This document shows positions 16,901 through 25,371 of a DNA stretch of 64,000 nt, piece after piece. This DNA is from Deltaproteobacteria bacterium (GTDB taxonomy: Bacteria; Myxococcota_A; Polyangia; Polyangiales; Ga0077539), in NCBI GenBank assembly GCA_016218725.1, contig JACRDB010000065.1:32508-96507 (forward strand). Reading direction: 5' to 3'. Position numbers and translations under genes: made by a program. Below the pieces are notes generated by a model that was not told the origin of the DNA, did not search any database, and saw nothing but the letters and a program-made list of their open reading frames with translations. Numbering within the stretch: position 1 is the stretch's first letter; every line of letters begins with the position of its first letter.

Positions 16901-19014
16901 GTGACGAGGCCCACGCGCAGCTCGGTGGGGCCTTCCGGGACGTTCCCGGCGTTCTCGACGGTGACGCTGGCGACCCAGCTCGTCGCTGCGGCGCGGGGAG
17001 GGACCAGCGTCACGCGGCCGAGGCGAAGGGCGTGGACGATCCCGGCGGAGAAGGTCACCGCCGTGGTCGCCGTGTCGTTGGTCGCCTCGGAGTCACCGGG
17101 CGCCGAGACCCGGAAGGTGACCATGGCCGTGGTCTGACCGGGCTCGGGGTGCAGGTCGAACTCGACCTCGCGCTCCGCTCCTGGAGGGAGGCCGCTCACC
17201 GTGGCGCTCGCGCTGGTCGTTGGAGGAGCCCCACCGGACGCGAGGCGACCGCGGCTCGCGGACGCGGTGACCGTCACCGAAGAGAGGTCCGTCACGCCGC
17301 GGTTCTCCACCCTTGCGCGCAGGCGGACGACCTCCCCCGGCAGGGCGTTGGTGCGCGGGCCCGACGCTCCCGCGGCGGCGTCGATGCGTCCGGCGCGGGC
17401 GGCCGCCACGGCGCGGGCGGCGTTGACCCTCCGGGCGGAGAACACCCGCTCGAAGTCCGCGAAGGGGACCGGCTCCGCGGTGGCGCGGAGGAGCGCCCGC
17501 ACCTGTGGCGCTCGCAGGGCGCCATCGGCGCTGCGCACCAGGGCCGCGACGCCGGCCACCAGGGCCGCGGCCGGAGACGATCCTTGCTGGGGCAGCACCT
17601 GCCCGCCCACGGAGGCCGTCAGGACCATCTCTCCCGGGGCCAGGAGGAGGGTGTCTGGCGACAGGTCCGAGTCGGCGCTGGGGAGGTCCGTGGTGCTGGA
17701 CGCCGCGACGCTCACGACGCCGGGCAACCCCGCGGGGAAGCGGTCGTGGTCCGCGCCGTTGGACCCGGAGGGCGCCACCACGAGCGCGTCCATGGCCTGC
17801 GCGGCCGCCACCGCGGCCTCGACCTCGGCGGAGGAGCGGGCCACCCCGAGGCCCACAAGGATCACCTGGGCCCCCTGGCTGACGGCCCAACGGATCCCCG
17901 CGGCGAGGTTGGCCTCGGTGCCGCGCCCGAGGCTGTCCGCGACGCGGGCGCAGAGGAGGCGCACCCCGGGGGCGACGCCCACCACGCCGACTCCGTCCAC
18001 GCGTCCCGCGACGATGGAGGCCATCGCGGTGCCGTGACCGGTGGTGTCCTGCGCGGTGTCATCGCCGTCGAGGAGGTCCCGCTGGGCCAGTACCTGCCCG
18101 ACCAGGTCCGTGGCGGAGACGTCGCAGCCGGTGTCCACGATGGCCACGCGCACCTCCGGGCGCCCGCGGGTGCGCTCCCAGGCGCGGGACAGGTCGATCC
18201 GCGCGAGGGCCCAGGACGCGGCGAAGGACGGCTCCGTCGGTGGCGTGCCAGACCACGGCGGAGCCGTTGGCTCCGGCGCCGGCACGGGCTCCTCGGGTGG
18301 AGGCGGCGGGTCCGGGAAGGCGCCCCCTGGCGCCAGGCAACGACAGGCCGCGGGCTCTCGTCGGCAGCGCCCGGCGCGGCAGGTCTCGAGGCCGTTGGCG
18401 AGGTCGCCGTCGTCGCAGCGGGTGCCGTCGGGGGCGCCCGCGCAGGCGCCGTCCCCGGCGGGGTGGAGCGCGCCGGAGGCGGGGTCGCAGCGGGCGCTGT
18501 CGCAGCAGTCCGCCGGGCAGGTCGCGGCGCTCTCGTCCGCGTCGCAGACACCATTGCCGCAGGACCCGCACACGACAGGGTCGGCGCAGGACAGCCCGCA
18601 CTCACGGCGCGTACAGGGCACGTCCGCGGGCGGTGAGGTGTCCGTGACGACGGAGGTCTCGGGCAGCGTGGAGGTGTCCCCTGGTGCGGTCGTATCCTCC
18701 AGGGGCGGGACCTCTGGAGGAGGGATCTCGGCGCCGGGACCATCCAACGCATCGATGGCAACGACCGTATCGATGGCATCCACGGCGTCGCCGCCGGGCG
18801 ACTCGGGTGCGTTGGTCTCCGCCGTGGGGAGATCCGGTGGAGGAGGCTGCTCCGTCGATGCGTCCATGCGCTCTGGTATCGCGGAGGCGTCGTCGTGATC
18901 GTCCGGGGCGGCGGAGTCTGGGGATGGGTCAGGCAGGGAGGCGGGCGGGGGGCTGCATGCGGCCAGGAGGGACCCGAGGAGCCAGGCACGGAAACGCTTG
19001 CTGGAGGGGCACAT
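13987..19014 (-). CDS. Large lipoprotein with subtilisin-like (S8) protease and PHP-type metal-binding domain
   Basis: A 1675-residue protein. ATG at 19014 gives a lipoprotein signal with the lipobox LLAAC (Cys20). Then come a long Pro/Asp/Thr-rich linker, a Cys-rich zone (about 130-230) and a subtilase with a complete triad: Asp294 (VRVAIVDTGCD), His327 (GHGTAMAS) and Ser480 (GSSPAAALVAG). Two CARDB-like beta domains occupy about 540-770. The second half has scattered His/Asp motifs of the PHP phosphoesterase superfamily (YFDAHFHS, TTDHNTYF, GSDAHGDFDYT). A surface-bound protease with an added metal-dependent hydrolase-like domain is predicted; the substrate of either is unknown. The 3' end contains the right copy of the 62-bp repeat. 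Convergent with the RHS gene. Confidence 0.85.
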   Translation of the reverse strand: MCPSSKRFRAWLLGSLLAACSPPPASLPDPSPDSAAPDDHDDASAIPERMDASTEQPPPPDLPTAETNAPESPGGDAVDAIDTVVAIDALDGPGAEIPPPEVPPLEDTTAPGDTSTLPETSVVTDTSPPADVPCTRRECGLSCADPVVCGSCGNGVCDADESAATCPADCCDSARCDPASGALHPAGDGACAGAPDGTRCDDGDLANGLETCRAGRCRREPAACRCLAPGGAFPDPPPPPEEPVPAPEPTAPPWSGTPPTEPSFAASWALARIDLSRAWERTRGRPEVRVAIVDTGCDVSATDLVGQVLAQRDLLDGDDTAQDTTGHGTAMASIVAGRVDGVGVVGVAPGVRLLCARVADSLGRGTEANLAAGIRWAVSQGAQVILVGLGVARSSAEVEAAVAAAQAMDALVVAPSGSNGADHDRFPAGLPGVVSVAASSTTDLPSADSDLSPDTLLLAPGEMVLTASVGGQVLPQQGSSPAAALVAGVAALVRSADGALRAPQVRALLRATAEPVPFADFERVFSARRVNAARAVAAARAGRIDAAAGASGPRTNALPGEVVRLRARVENRGVTDLSSVTVTASASRGRLASGGAPPTTSASATVSGLPPGAEREVEFDLHPEPGQTTAMVTFRVSAPGDSEATNDTATTAVTFSAGIVHALRLGRVTLVPPRAAATSWVASVTVENAGNVPEGPTELRVGLVTEAAPTMYAVPALAPGARTTVTANVTPAARVQRQMVAAWLRPAPGQQDLSSSVAAFRVLLPPATEPAETAYFQLPGDNLIADTPWRTTRDRIPLMLFFARLSWVREELDSSMIPRRVPYSVHVDGVRVRNPNGPLTGFGPVVYQDRVSAVAPITPGAPTLLSTLVVRDEDGREVPSRKVLVTGTPPDGAHRIIWFPVEGLPNRTANALPDRAALGAFLEVDFRSWRRAVSLAFPQRTRKMLGVAIGEALPTLSSPGRADRYFDAHFHSIAEWYTGSDLTGPAKAYGGPLEMLLASAWSLGFVGGSFPPTWSAVPGQIITTDHNTYFGDVEAPLAGPSRPSRWAGATGDTGGAEMNLYRALVGRSAGEEVSLAGEGSVLGAMGLGRHTLLYDADRHVEGSWGSLASGGCTPTARNLLQGLAGRRATGCFGQDLAGTGGFTFAAHPFLNHFVWGEDLLRESLSLPAPAWSGTGHNTHLYVRATSPMDPDGQFVFRGYQFWNGRSAQTVTSSSGAWRQRDVNPWAHWLPTCTGEGGYRTDVDTGMDNFLRHVRDGLYLTFSDDPADPMARRRRIVRKVFMVAGSDAHGDFDYTLDLCASVASSLCQSLGANTVSDSAWGRPRTYTFGGTLEALRQGRSVVTDGPVLEAEIDAEGRGDWDRTTGYVAWHDNASDLVSWVQDPSGPARFDPDGWVGGGGRYDGEGSALVPVPWYPLSLTDPIDQRVLVRTRCQNIRDFGGTTPVLQELLLTGEGGTLGPTTRIALTPMACDGAWHVQAVNLPRPLFGPHAAVAHVRFGTTCPGTYEAYTNPIWLTAVVANIQVRALSDAAGNLTLNPMGAGSEGGPYGGLYFVQSLRDDPIQVRVMQLAADGTLRGLSGGVDGRGGLTGRVASSVFANRFGGRLSNTQIHIEGPSAMDTNRVSGTRRTDVSASRERFVMIVERAGAPDGDRRLRDAFDNPLGVLMVRFGPNALLGP
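14033..14094. repeat. 62-bp direct repeat, right of RHS gene
   Basis: This is the coding copy, inside the subtilisin-PHP gene. It matches 8115-8176 with two mismatches. The two copies bracket the RHS gene and its short flanks, a span of about 5.9 kb. Confidence 0.9.
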
Positions 19015-19080
19015 GGGAGGTTCCGTGGGGAGGTGTGGGAGGGGCCTCCAACGCGCGACCAGCATACCGCAACGCGCGGG

Positions 19081-19830
19081 TCACCACGCCGACGATCGCA
19101 GTCCTTCGGGTGGCCTGAGCACCGCGAGGGTGCCCGGGCCCGCGATGGAGAGCAGCCGCTCTCTGCGCGGGTCCCAGGCGAGGGCGTAGGCGTTGCGGGT
19201 GTGGGGCACCTCCCTCCCGGCGAGGAGACCTCCCGGCGCGGTGAAGAACGCGACGCCTCCCGCGCGATCGGCCACGGCGACCCAGCGACCCCGAGGATCG
19301 AGCGCCACGCTCAGGGCCTCCGAGGGCACGGGCAGTCTCCGCGGGGCCATCCCCTGGGGTTCGAGCCAGGCCTGGCCGGCCTCGACCCAGGCCCGGGCCT
19401 GGGCGCTGCGGACGCGCTGGTCGGCGGTCAGGGAGGGCAGCGCCGAGGGGTCCGGAGGCGCCGCCCTCGAGGCCAGGAGGTCACAGGCCCCGAGGCTGCC
19501 ATCGGCATGCAGGTAGTCCACGACTCGATCGTCCCCTCGGACGCGGAGGGAGCGCGCCTCCAGCGAGTCCCGGCAACCCCCGCGACGACGCAGGGAGCAC
19601 GGGTCCAGCTCGTCGACGCCGCCGGCCACGGCGATCACGTAGGTCCCTCGCGACGTCACCGCGAGCGCGAAGGCCCGAGGCCCCACCGAGGCCCTGGTGG
19701 GAGCGTCCTGCGGGCAGCGCGTCCGGTCCGAGCGAAGGGTCAGGTCCGCGGGGCGCTCACAGGACGCGAGCCCTGCGACGACGAGCGTGAGGAGGGACCC
19801 CCTACGAGCTGGAGCGCGGCGGCTACCCAT
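19081..19830 (-). CDS. Hypothetical lipoprotein, possibly beta-propeller-like
   Basis: A 249-residue protein. It starts with a signal rich in hydrophobic residues and a lipobox-like LASC (Cys24). Segments such as FALAVTSRGTYVIAV, ALSVALDPRGRWVAVADR and AYALAWDPRRERLLSIAG read as WD/NHL-like blades, so a small beta-propeller is likely. It sits 66 bp upstream of the subtilisin-PHP lipoprotein on the same strand and may be co-transcribed with it. The function is unknown. Confidence 0.7.
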   Translation of the reverse strand: MGSRRAPARRGSLLTLVVAGLASCERPADLTLRSDRTRCPQDAPTRASVGPRAFALAVTSRGTYVIAVAGGVDELDPCSLRRRGGCRDSLEARSLRVRGDDRVVDYLHADGSLGACDLLASRAAPPDPSALPSLTADQRVRSAQARAWVEAGQAWLEPQGMAPRRLPVPSEALSVALDPRGRWVAVADRAGGVAFFTAPGGLLAGREVPHTRNAYALAWDPRRERLLSIAGPGTLAVLRPPEGLRSSAW

Positions 19831-19908
19831 GACACACCGGGAGAGGAGAGGGTCGGGGCTCCTACGGTGTCAAGTCCCTCATCGACGGCGGGGCGGTCCT
19901 CAGGCCGC

Positions 19909-21324
19909 TCAATCGTTGTCGGCGTAGGCGACGGAGGTGTACGCGCCGCAGCCTGGACAGCGCACCTCGAGGTCGTAGTAGAAGTCGCCGCCCATCGAGG
20001 ACCCGGCATGGAACGCCACGACGAGCACCTCGGCGCTCGCGCAGGCGCCGCAGCGGGCGCGCTGGAGCTCCTCGGCCGCGAAGCCCCCGCGGAGCGCGCG
20101 CGGGTGCTCCGCCGGAGCGATCCCCGAGCCGACGAGCCAGGTCTGGAGACCGAAGGGCCGCTCGACGCACGGCGGCTCGTCCGGGGCGCCGTGCGCGCGC
20201 GTGACCGCGAGGATCGGGGAGCGCGCGAGGCGCAGGTCACGCAGGCCATCCTTCCACGAGCGGAGGAGCTCCGGACCGAGGTCGAGGCGCAGCGGAGGCG
20301 GGGTCGCGGCGACGGCGGGCGCGGCGCGCGGGGGCTCCGGACGCGCGGGGAGCGGCGGCACGCTGGGATCGGCCTGGGGGAGGGCGGTCGGCGCCGCGGA
20401 CGCACGGACCGGACGCGGGAGCGCCTCGACGCGCGCAGCGCTCAGGTCGCGCAGCACGCAGCGGAATCCGAGGCTCGACCACCCCCTCGCGGGGTCAGCG
20501 CCGAGGCGGGAGTAGAGCGCGTACGGCAGGTCGTCGCGCGTGCCACCGCGCAGCGCCCTCCACGCCGGGCCCACGCCGAGCAGCACGTCGCGCCAGGCGC
20601 TGTCGAGCTGGTCTGGCCTCTCGCAGTAGAGGTCCTCGCACCACTCCCAGCTAGACCCCAGCATCCCGAGCACGCCGTAGGGGCTCGCGAGCTCGGGGTA
20701 CGCGTCCGCGGCCCGGTGGTTCGCCGACCCGCCGCGGAGCTCGTGGAGCACGGGCAGCACCGCGTCGCCCCACGGATAGCGCCGACCGTCTCCGCCGCCA
20801 CCCGCGAGCTCCCACTCGACCTCCGAGGGCAGCGCGAGGCCCACCCACGCGGCGTACCGCGACGCGCCGTGGTAGCTGACGCCGGTCATCGGGTGCTCGG
20901 CGTGGGCCTCTGGCATGCGGCCGCCGCGCCACGGCGAAGGGCAGCCGGTGGCCGCGACGAAGGCCGCGTACTGCGCGCAGGTGACCCGGGTGCGATCGAT
21001 CGCGAACGCGGGGAGCTCCACCTCCCGCCGGGGCCGCAGCGCACGCAGCGCGGTCGCGTGGCGCGCGGGATCGCCGGCCCTCCGCAGCGCCCCGATCGTC
21101 GACCGGCCGCGGAGGGGCTGGTCGTCATCGGGGTCGGGCTCCTGCGCCGCCGCGACGTCGTCGTCGACCGTGGCCCAGCGCACGGCGGTGGCGACGTTTG
21201 CGTCGAGCACCGCGCGGAACCGGGCGAGGTCGAGGCCCACGGAGCCCTTCGTCGCGGGGATCACCACGAGGACGTGCCCGTTCGCAGCGCGGATGACCCG
21301 GAGCTCGCCGGTGTTCGTGTCCAT
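19909..21324 (-). CDS. SUMF1-domain protein with C-terminal Cys-pair module
   Basis: A 471-residue protein counted from ATG at 21324 (MDTNTGELRV); the open frame extends 26 codons further without a better start. There is no signal peptide, so it is probably cytoplasmic. After about 110 residues unlike SUMF1 comes the fold itself (AIDRTRVTCAQYAAFV, LPSEVEWELAGGG, WEWCEDLY, RALRGGT, LGFRCVL). It lacks the cysteines of formylglycine-generating enzymes in the RGG region. The last 60 or so residues carry two Cys pairs, CGAC and CPGC, spaced like a small zinc ribbon. This is the fourth SUMF1 protein within 21 kb and the only one without a secretion signal or membrane anchor. A binding or scaffold role is inferred. 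Confidence 0.75.
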   Translation of the reverse strand: MDTNTGELRVIRAANGHVLVVIPATKGSVGLDLARFRAVLDANVATAVRWATVDDDVAAAQEPDPDDDQPLRGRSTIGALRRAGDPARHATALRALRPRREVELPAFAIDRTRVTCAQYAAFVAATGCPSPWRGGRMPEAHAEHPMTGVSYHGASRYAAWVGLALPSEVEWELAGGGGDGRRYPWGDAVLPVLHELRGGSANHRAADAYPELASPYGVLGMLGSSWEWCEDLYCERPDQLDSAWRDVLLGVGPAWRALRGGTRDDLPYALYSRLGADPARGWSSLGFRCVLRDLSAARVEALPRPVRASAAPTALPQADPSVPPLPARPEPPRAAPAVAATPPPLRLDLGPELLRSWKDGLRDLRLARSPILAVTRAHGAPDEPPCVERPFGLQTWLVGSGIAPAEHPRALRGGFAAEELQRARCGACASAEVLVVAFHAGSSMGGDFYYDLEVRCPGCGAYTSVAYADND

Positions 21325-21504
21325 GGACCGCGCCGAGGGTAGCATGCCCCGCGGGGACCATAGATAGACCTCACGATCCGGCGCAGGCGCTCGGGCGGTC
21401 AAGACGAACCGCGTGCAGCCCGTCCATCAGGAGCACGCCGCCCCGGGAGGCCCGTGGACGGCGACTTCTCGGACTCCGGCCCTTTGGGGTAGTGTCGCCG
21501 GGTC

Positions 21505-22143
21505 ATGGATGGCAGCGTGGTGTTCGCTCCGTTGGTGCTGGCCGCTGTGGGCGGGCTGCTGGTCTGGGTCGTGCAGTATGCCCTGCGCAAGGAGGCCGAG
21601 CGGGCCCGGAGCTGGGAGCTCTTCGGGCAGGGGAGGGGCCTCGCGTTCGTCCCGCGCTCGGGCCCATGGTACGCGCAGAAGCCCGCTCGCCTGGAAGGGC
21701 GTCTGCGCGACGTGCCGGTCACCGTTGACACCTTCGTGGTGAGCACGGGCAAGAGCTCGACCACCTACACCCGGGTCACGGCGCAGGACCTGGTGCCGCA
21801 GGAGCGCTACGCGAGGGTGTACCGCGAGGGGGCGCTCGGCGCGCTCGGCGACCTGCTGGGCTTCCAGGACGTGGCCGTGGGCGACGAGCCCTTCGACCGC
21901 GCCTGCGTGGTGAAGGCCGACGACGAGGCCGGCGCGCGAGAGCTGCTCCACAAGCCCCTGCGCGACGCGCTCCTGCGCTGGCTCGACGCGGGCGTCCAGG
22001 GCGGGTCCTTCGTGTACGACCGCGGGCAGATCAAGCTGGTGTGGTTCGGCGCCGAGGTCCGCCACGTGGTGCTCGCCGCGGCGGTCGACGCCGCCGTCGA
22101 GGCGGGCGCGTTCCGCGGGGTGGAGCCCCGGGTGTTCCGGTAG
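21505..22143 (+). CDS. Membrane-anchored hypothetical protein
   Basis: A 212-residue protein with one N-terminal membrane segment (about 5-27) and a cytoplasmic-type body. The body (KEAERARSWELFGQGRGLAFV, LEGRLRDVPVTVDTF) resembles DUF3137-like envelope proteins of unknown function, but I am not sure of the family. Its stop overlaps the GTG start of the cytochrome c peroxidase gene (TAGTG), implying coupled translation. It may help envelope assembly of the peroxidase, by context only. Confidence 0.7.
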   Translation: MDGSVVFAPLVLAAVGGLLVWVVQYALRKEAERARSWELFGQGRGLAFVPRSGPWYAQKPARLEGRLRDVPVTVDTFVVSTGKSSTTYTRVTAQDLVPQERYARVYREGALGALGDLLGFQDVAVGDEPFDRACVVKADDEAGARELLHKPLRDALLRWLDAGVQGGSFVYDRGQIKLVWFGAEVRHVVLAAAVDAAVEAGAFRGVEPRVFR

Positions 22144-23237
22144 TGCCGCGCATCCGACAATGGCTGTCCACGGCGCGGTGGGGCGTCCTGCTCGGGGCCC
22201 TCGCCCTCGGCGGCTGCCGCCGTCCGAGCGCCCCCGCCACCGACGGGGCGCCCCGCCTCAGCGCCCGCCCGGCGGCGCCCGCGCCGGTGCCAGCGCCGCC
22301 CGAGGAGTTCGACTACGGGCGCCTCGCCCGCCGAGCGTTCCGCGCGGCGTCTGCGCCTGCTGGCCTCTCCGCGGCCAAGGTGCTCCTCGGGCGTCGGCTC
22401 TTCCACGAGCCGGCGCTCTCGGCCGACGGCACGGTGTCCTGCGCGAGCTGCCACCCCCTCGACCGCGGAGGGGCCGACGGCCGACGGCGCTCCCCTGGCG
22501 TTCGCGGCGCCCTCGGGGCGGTGAACACCCCGACGGTGCTCAACGTCGGCACCCACGTCGCGTGGTTCTGGGACGGCCGCGCCGCCTCCCTCGAGGAGCA
22601 GGTCTCGGGCCCCGTCACCAACCCCGTGGAGATGGCCAGCACCTGGCCCCGCGTGGTGGCCGCGCTGCGGCGCTCGGAGTCGTACCGCGCTGCCTTCGCG
22701 GAGGCCTACCCCGACGGGGTTACCGCGGCCAACGCGCGCGACGCCATCGCCACCTTCGAGCGCACCCTGGTCACGCCATCGCGCCTCGACCAGTACCTCC
22801 TTGGCGACGAGGGCGCCCTGGCGCCCGACGAGCTCGCCGGGCTGCGGGTGTTCCTCCGCGCGGGCTGCCAGGAGTGCCACAACGGCGTGGGCGTCGGTGG
22901 AGGGAGCTTCCAGCGCATGTCCCGCCACGGGGACTACTTCGCAGCGCGCGGCGACGCCTCGCCCGCGGACCTCGGGCGCTACAACGTCACGCGCCGCGAC
23001 GAGGACCGCCGGGTGTTTCGCGTACCGACGCTGCGCAACGTGGCCCGCACGGCGCCGTACTTCCACGACGGCCACCCCGCCACCCTCGACGACGCCGTGC
23101 GGCTCATGGCCCGGCACCAGGTCGGCCGGGAGTTCACCGACGCCGAGGTGCGCGCCGTGGTGTGCTTCCTCCGGAGCCTCGACGAGGGCGTCGCCCCCTC
23201 GGCGGCCGCTTGCGCGACGCCCTCTCCCGCGCGATGA
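22143..23237 (+). CDS. Di-haem cytochrome c peroxidase (MauG/CcpA family) lipoprotein
   Basis: A 364-residue protein. GTG at 22143 overlaps the previous stop and begins a lipoprotein signal with the lipobox ALGGC. Two c-type haem sites are present: SCASCHPL (100-104) and GCQECHNG (242-246). The family hallmark after the second haem is kept (FRVPTLRNVARTAPYFHDG). The length is normal for the family. It would reduce hydrogen peroxide, or oxidise a partner protein, outside the cytoplasmic membrane with electrons from small cytochromes. The 3' half is repeated as a damaged copy at 27057-27377. Confidence 0.93.
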   Translation: MPRIRQWLSTARWGVLLGALALGGCRRPSAPATDGAPRLSARPAAPAPVPAPPEEFDYGRLARRAFRAASAPAGLSAAKVLLGRRLFHEPALSADGTVSCASCHPLDRGGADGRRRSPGVRGALGAVNTPTVLNVGTHVAWFWDGRAASLEEQVSGPVTNPVEMASTWPRVVAALRRSESYRAAFAEAYPDGVTAANARDAIATFERTLVTPSRLDQYLLGDEGALAPDELAGLRVFLRAGCQECHNGVGVGGGSFQRMSRHGDYFAARGDASPADLGRYNVTRRDEDRRVFRVPTLRNVARTAPYFHDGHPATLDDAVRLMARHQVGREFTDAEVRAVVCFLRSLDEGVAPSAAACATPSPAR

Positions 23238-23263
23238 TCCCGAGGGGAGCAGTCGGCAGGGCC

Positions 23264-23383
23264 ATGTCACTCATCGAAGGGTTGGAGGGCGAGGGATGGA
23301 AGGGGTGTCTCGCTCGCACCTTCGAGGCGACGCTCGACGTTGTCCTTTCCCCTCCGGGTACGGGCCTGAAGCGCAACGGATGA
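23264..23383 (+). pseudogene. Internally deleted copy of the small ORF at 27404-27586
   Basis: This codes 39 residues that match both ends of the 60-residue protein at 27404-27586 (same start MSLIE and same end TGL-RNG). The middle 21 residues (WLLANGRSNAEMAALY and flanks) are missing in frame. It follows the intact cytochrome c peroxidase gene by 26 bp, as its sister follows the broken peroxidase copy. It is best seen as a decayed paralogue. Confidence 0.6.
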
Positions 23384-23431
23384 ATCCATGCCCAGCCTCG
23401 GCGCCGAGGCCGTTGCATCCGACGTGACGCT

Positions 23432-23550
23432 CTGGGGCTCATCGGGACCTTCTCGGTCGTAGCTGTTGCGCCCCGCGACGAGGTGGACCGGACCCTCGGC
23501 GACACACCATGGCGTGGTGTGTACGAGAGTCACGGGTGCGTCGAGGTCGA
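23432..23550 (+). pseudogene. Fragment of the membrane-protein gene at 27830-28867
   Basis: About 119 bases match 27921-28038, which encode residues about 31-70 of the intact membrane protein (LGLIGT, VAVAPRDEVDR, GVHESHGCVEVE). Both the start and the rest of the gene are absent. Homology stops abruptly after GAGGTCGA. The following 220 bases up to the ATPase stop codon have no match in the other copy and no recognisable gene; they include a G-rich tandem (CTGGGGGG twice). Confidence 0.75.
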
Positions 23551-23775
23551 CTGGGGGGCTCTGGGGGGCTCTCGGACCCCCCGGGGACAAGCGCTGGGAC
23601 AAAACCGCGGGCGGCGCTCGTCGCCCAGTCCCGCTCTCGAGGCGTTGGTCGCCACTGGTGCTCTGGTCGGCGCACAGGTCACGCTCGATGCGATCGAACC
23701 CGTTCGCGAGGTGCAGAGGCAGCACGTTCCCACACGCGGGCAGACCGGTTCTCATCCCCACGATGGCCCCCGAAC

Positions 23776-25371
23776 TCAAGCGTCCCTGAGCTGCACCAGG
23801 AAGTGCCAGACACGCAGCGGGTTGGCCCCTGCGCGCAAGTGGTTGGTGCAGTACGCCGGGTACAGCAGGGGCGCTGGCGCATCTTGATGGCGGTCGGGCA
23901 CGGCGTCCCTGAAGCACCGCGAGTCGTACTCCGGCCGGAGCAGTCGCCTGCAACGATCCACCGAGACGATGGCTGCGAAGGAGTCGCCCGGCGCGGCGTA
24001 CCCGACGACCTGCTTCACGACCTCCTCGTCCTTGCGCCCGAAGATCTTGAACTCAACGCAGGCACGGCGCGTCGTGTCGTGCCGGGACCGGACCTTGATG
24101 TCCGTGCGTCCCGCGACCTTCATCGAGAGCGCCTCGGGCTCGGCGGTCAGCTCGCGCTCGTGCTGGAGGAGCGCGACGATCGCGTGCATCTGGAAAAACG
24201 CCTCTGGCTGCAGGGCGCTGTTGTCGCTCTTCACGTCCGGCCCGGACCTCACCGCCGCCGCGGGGAACTCCACCATCGCGCGCGCCCAGGCTGCGATCGC
24301 CCGCACGACGAGGCGCTCAAACGCATCGACGCCCACCACCGTCAGCCACGCCCCTAGGGCATCATCGGGCGCAACGACGGTCGGCGCCTCGGGGTGGTTG
24401 TCCGCGACCCATCGGCGGAAGAGTGCGCCACGCGCGATCACGGTCCCTTCGTCGAGAGCCGCGACTCCGGTTGAAGCGAGCACGTCGAGCCAGGGCCGCG
24501 GGTCATCGCCGAAGCGTGCGACCCACGCGGCGCTCGGTACCGGCGCGGGCTCGCGAGCGAGTCGGCGGTAGGCGTCCTGCCCGCGAACGCGAAGGTTGTC
24601 CCACCAGATCGGGAACGCGACCGGGTGCAGTACCTGCGACTCCGCCGCCCGCATCGCGGCTGGGAGCTGCGCCACGACCTCGGTGCGCGACAGTGCACGC
24701 TCCACTGCGAACTCCATGAAGGCCTGCAGGAGCCACGGGTGTCCGGCGGTCTCGGCCCACACGGCGTCCACGACCTCGTCGGACACGTCGAGGCAGAGCG
24801 GCGCTCGGAGTAGCGTCGCGGTCTCATCGCGCGTTAGCCCTGTGAGCGTGTGGACGCCCCCCGCGATGCGCAGGAAGGGGGACGCCTGGTCGACGAGGAG
24901 ATCGCGAATCTCCGTCCCGCCGAGGACGAGGACCGCGAGTCTGCCCTGCGAGTGCTCGTACGCCTCGCGCAGGTTGTCGAGCAGCGCGAGCCCATCGCCG
25001 TCTCGCAGCAGCCGCTCGACCTCGTCGAGCACGAGAGCGACACGGCGCGTGGGTCGCGCCGCAACGCCGCCGACCAACGTCTCGACGGGGTCACCGGTGT
25101 CGAGTGACACCCCGAGCGCGCGACCGATCTCTGCGGCCGTCCGCTGCACGCTGCCCGAGGCGATGATCGTCAGCGCGTCGGTGCCGAGGCTCTTCTGGAG
25201 CTGGCGTGCGAGCGAGCTCTTGCCCATGCCGCGCCCGCCCATGACGGCGCGGATCGCGTTTCGCCCGGCACGGACCGCGCCCGCGAGCTCCGCGAGCAGC
25301 GCCTCGCGCCCGACGAAGAGGGCATCGGCGACGCGGTCACGGCGGTAGGGATTCTCGACGCCCTCAAGCAT
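23776..25371 (-). CDS. ATPase_2-like P-loop ATPase with C-terminal PD-(D/E)xK-like domain
   Basis: A 531-residue protein. The opening has the F-x-GRE-x-L motif (LFVGREALLAEL) typical of archaeal-type/STAND ATPases. Walker A is GGRGMGKSS (45-53) and Walker B is VALVLDEVERLL (111-122). A winged-helix-like middle follows. The last 110 residues look like a restriction-endonuclease fold: Asp424 in RTDIKV, Glu440-x-Lys442 in CVEFKIF, then KQVVGYA. This pattern is read by eye and not proven. The start ATG lies inside the end of the partner gene (8-bp overlap), so the two are translated together. Neighbouring DNA is a damaged duplication, so the pair looks acquired. A defence or genome-conflict role is plausible but unproven. 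Confidence 0.82.
   Translation of the reverse strand: MLEGVENPYRRDRVADALFVGREALLAELAGAVRAGRNAIRAVMGGRGMGKSSLARQLQKSLGTDALTIIASGSVQRTAAEIGRALGVSLDTGDPVETLVGGVAARPTRRVALVLDEVERLLRDGDGLALLDNLREAYEHSQGRLAVLVLGGTEIRDLLVDQASPFLRIAGGVHTLTGLTRDETATLLRAPLCLDVSDEVVDAVWAETAGHPWLLQAFMEFAVERALSRTEVVAQLPAAMRAAESQVLHPVAFPIWWDNLRVRGQDAYRRLAREPAPVPSAAWVARFGDDPRPWLDVLASTGVAALDEGTVIARGALFRRWVADNHPEAPTVVAPDDALGAWLTVVGVDAFERLVVRAIAAWARAMVEFPAAAVRSGPDVKSDNSALQPEAFFQMHAIVALLQHERELTAEPEALSMKVAGRTDIKVRSRHDTTRRACVEFKIFGRKDEEVVKQVVGYAAPGDSFAAIVSVDRCRRLLRPEYDSRCFRDAVPDRHQDAPAPLLYPAYCTNHLRAGANPLRVWHFLVQLRDA

Noticed and set aside
15559..18636. 1025-codon plus-strand frame opposite the subtilisin-PHP gene
   Set aside because: Low-complexity Arg/Gly/Ala composition and no domain; the opposite strand has the catalytic motifs.
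1..21324. Diversity-generating retroelement using SUMF1 variable proteins
   Set aside because: SUMF1/C-type lectin folds can be such targets, but I see no reverse transcriptase and no adenine-rich template repeat here.
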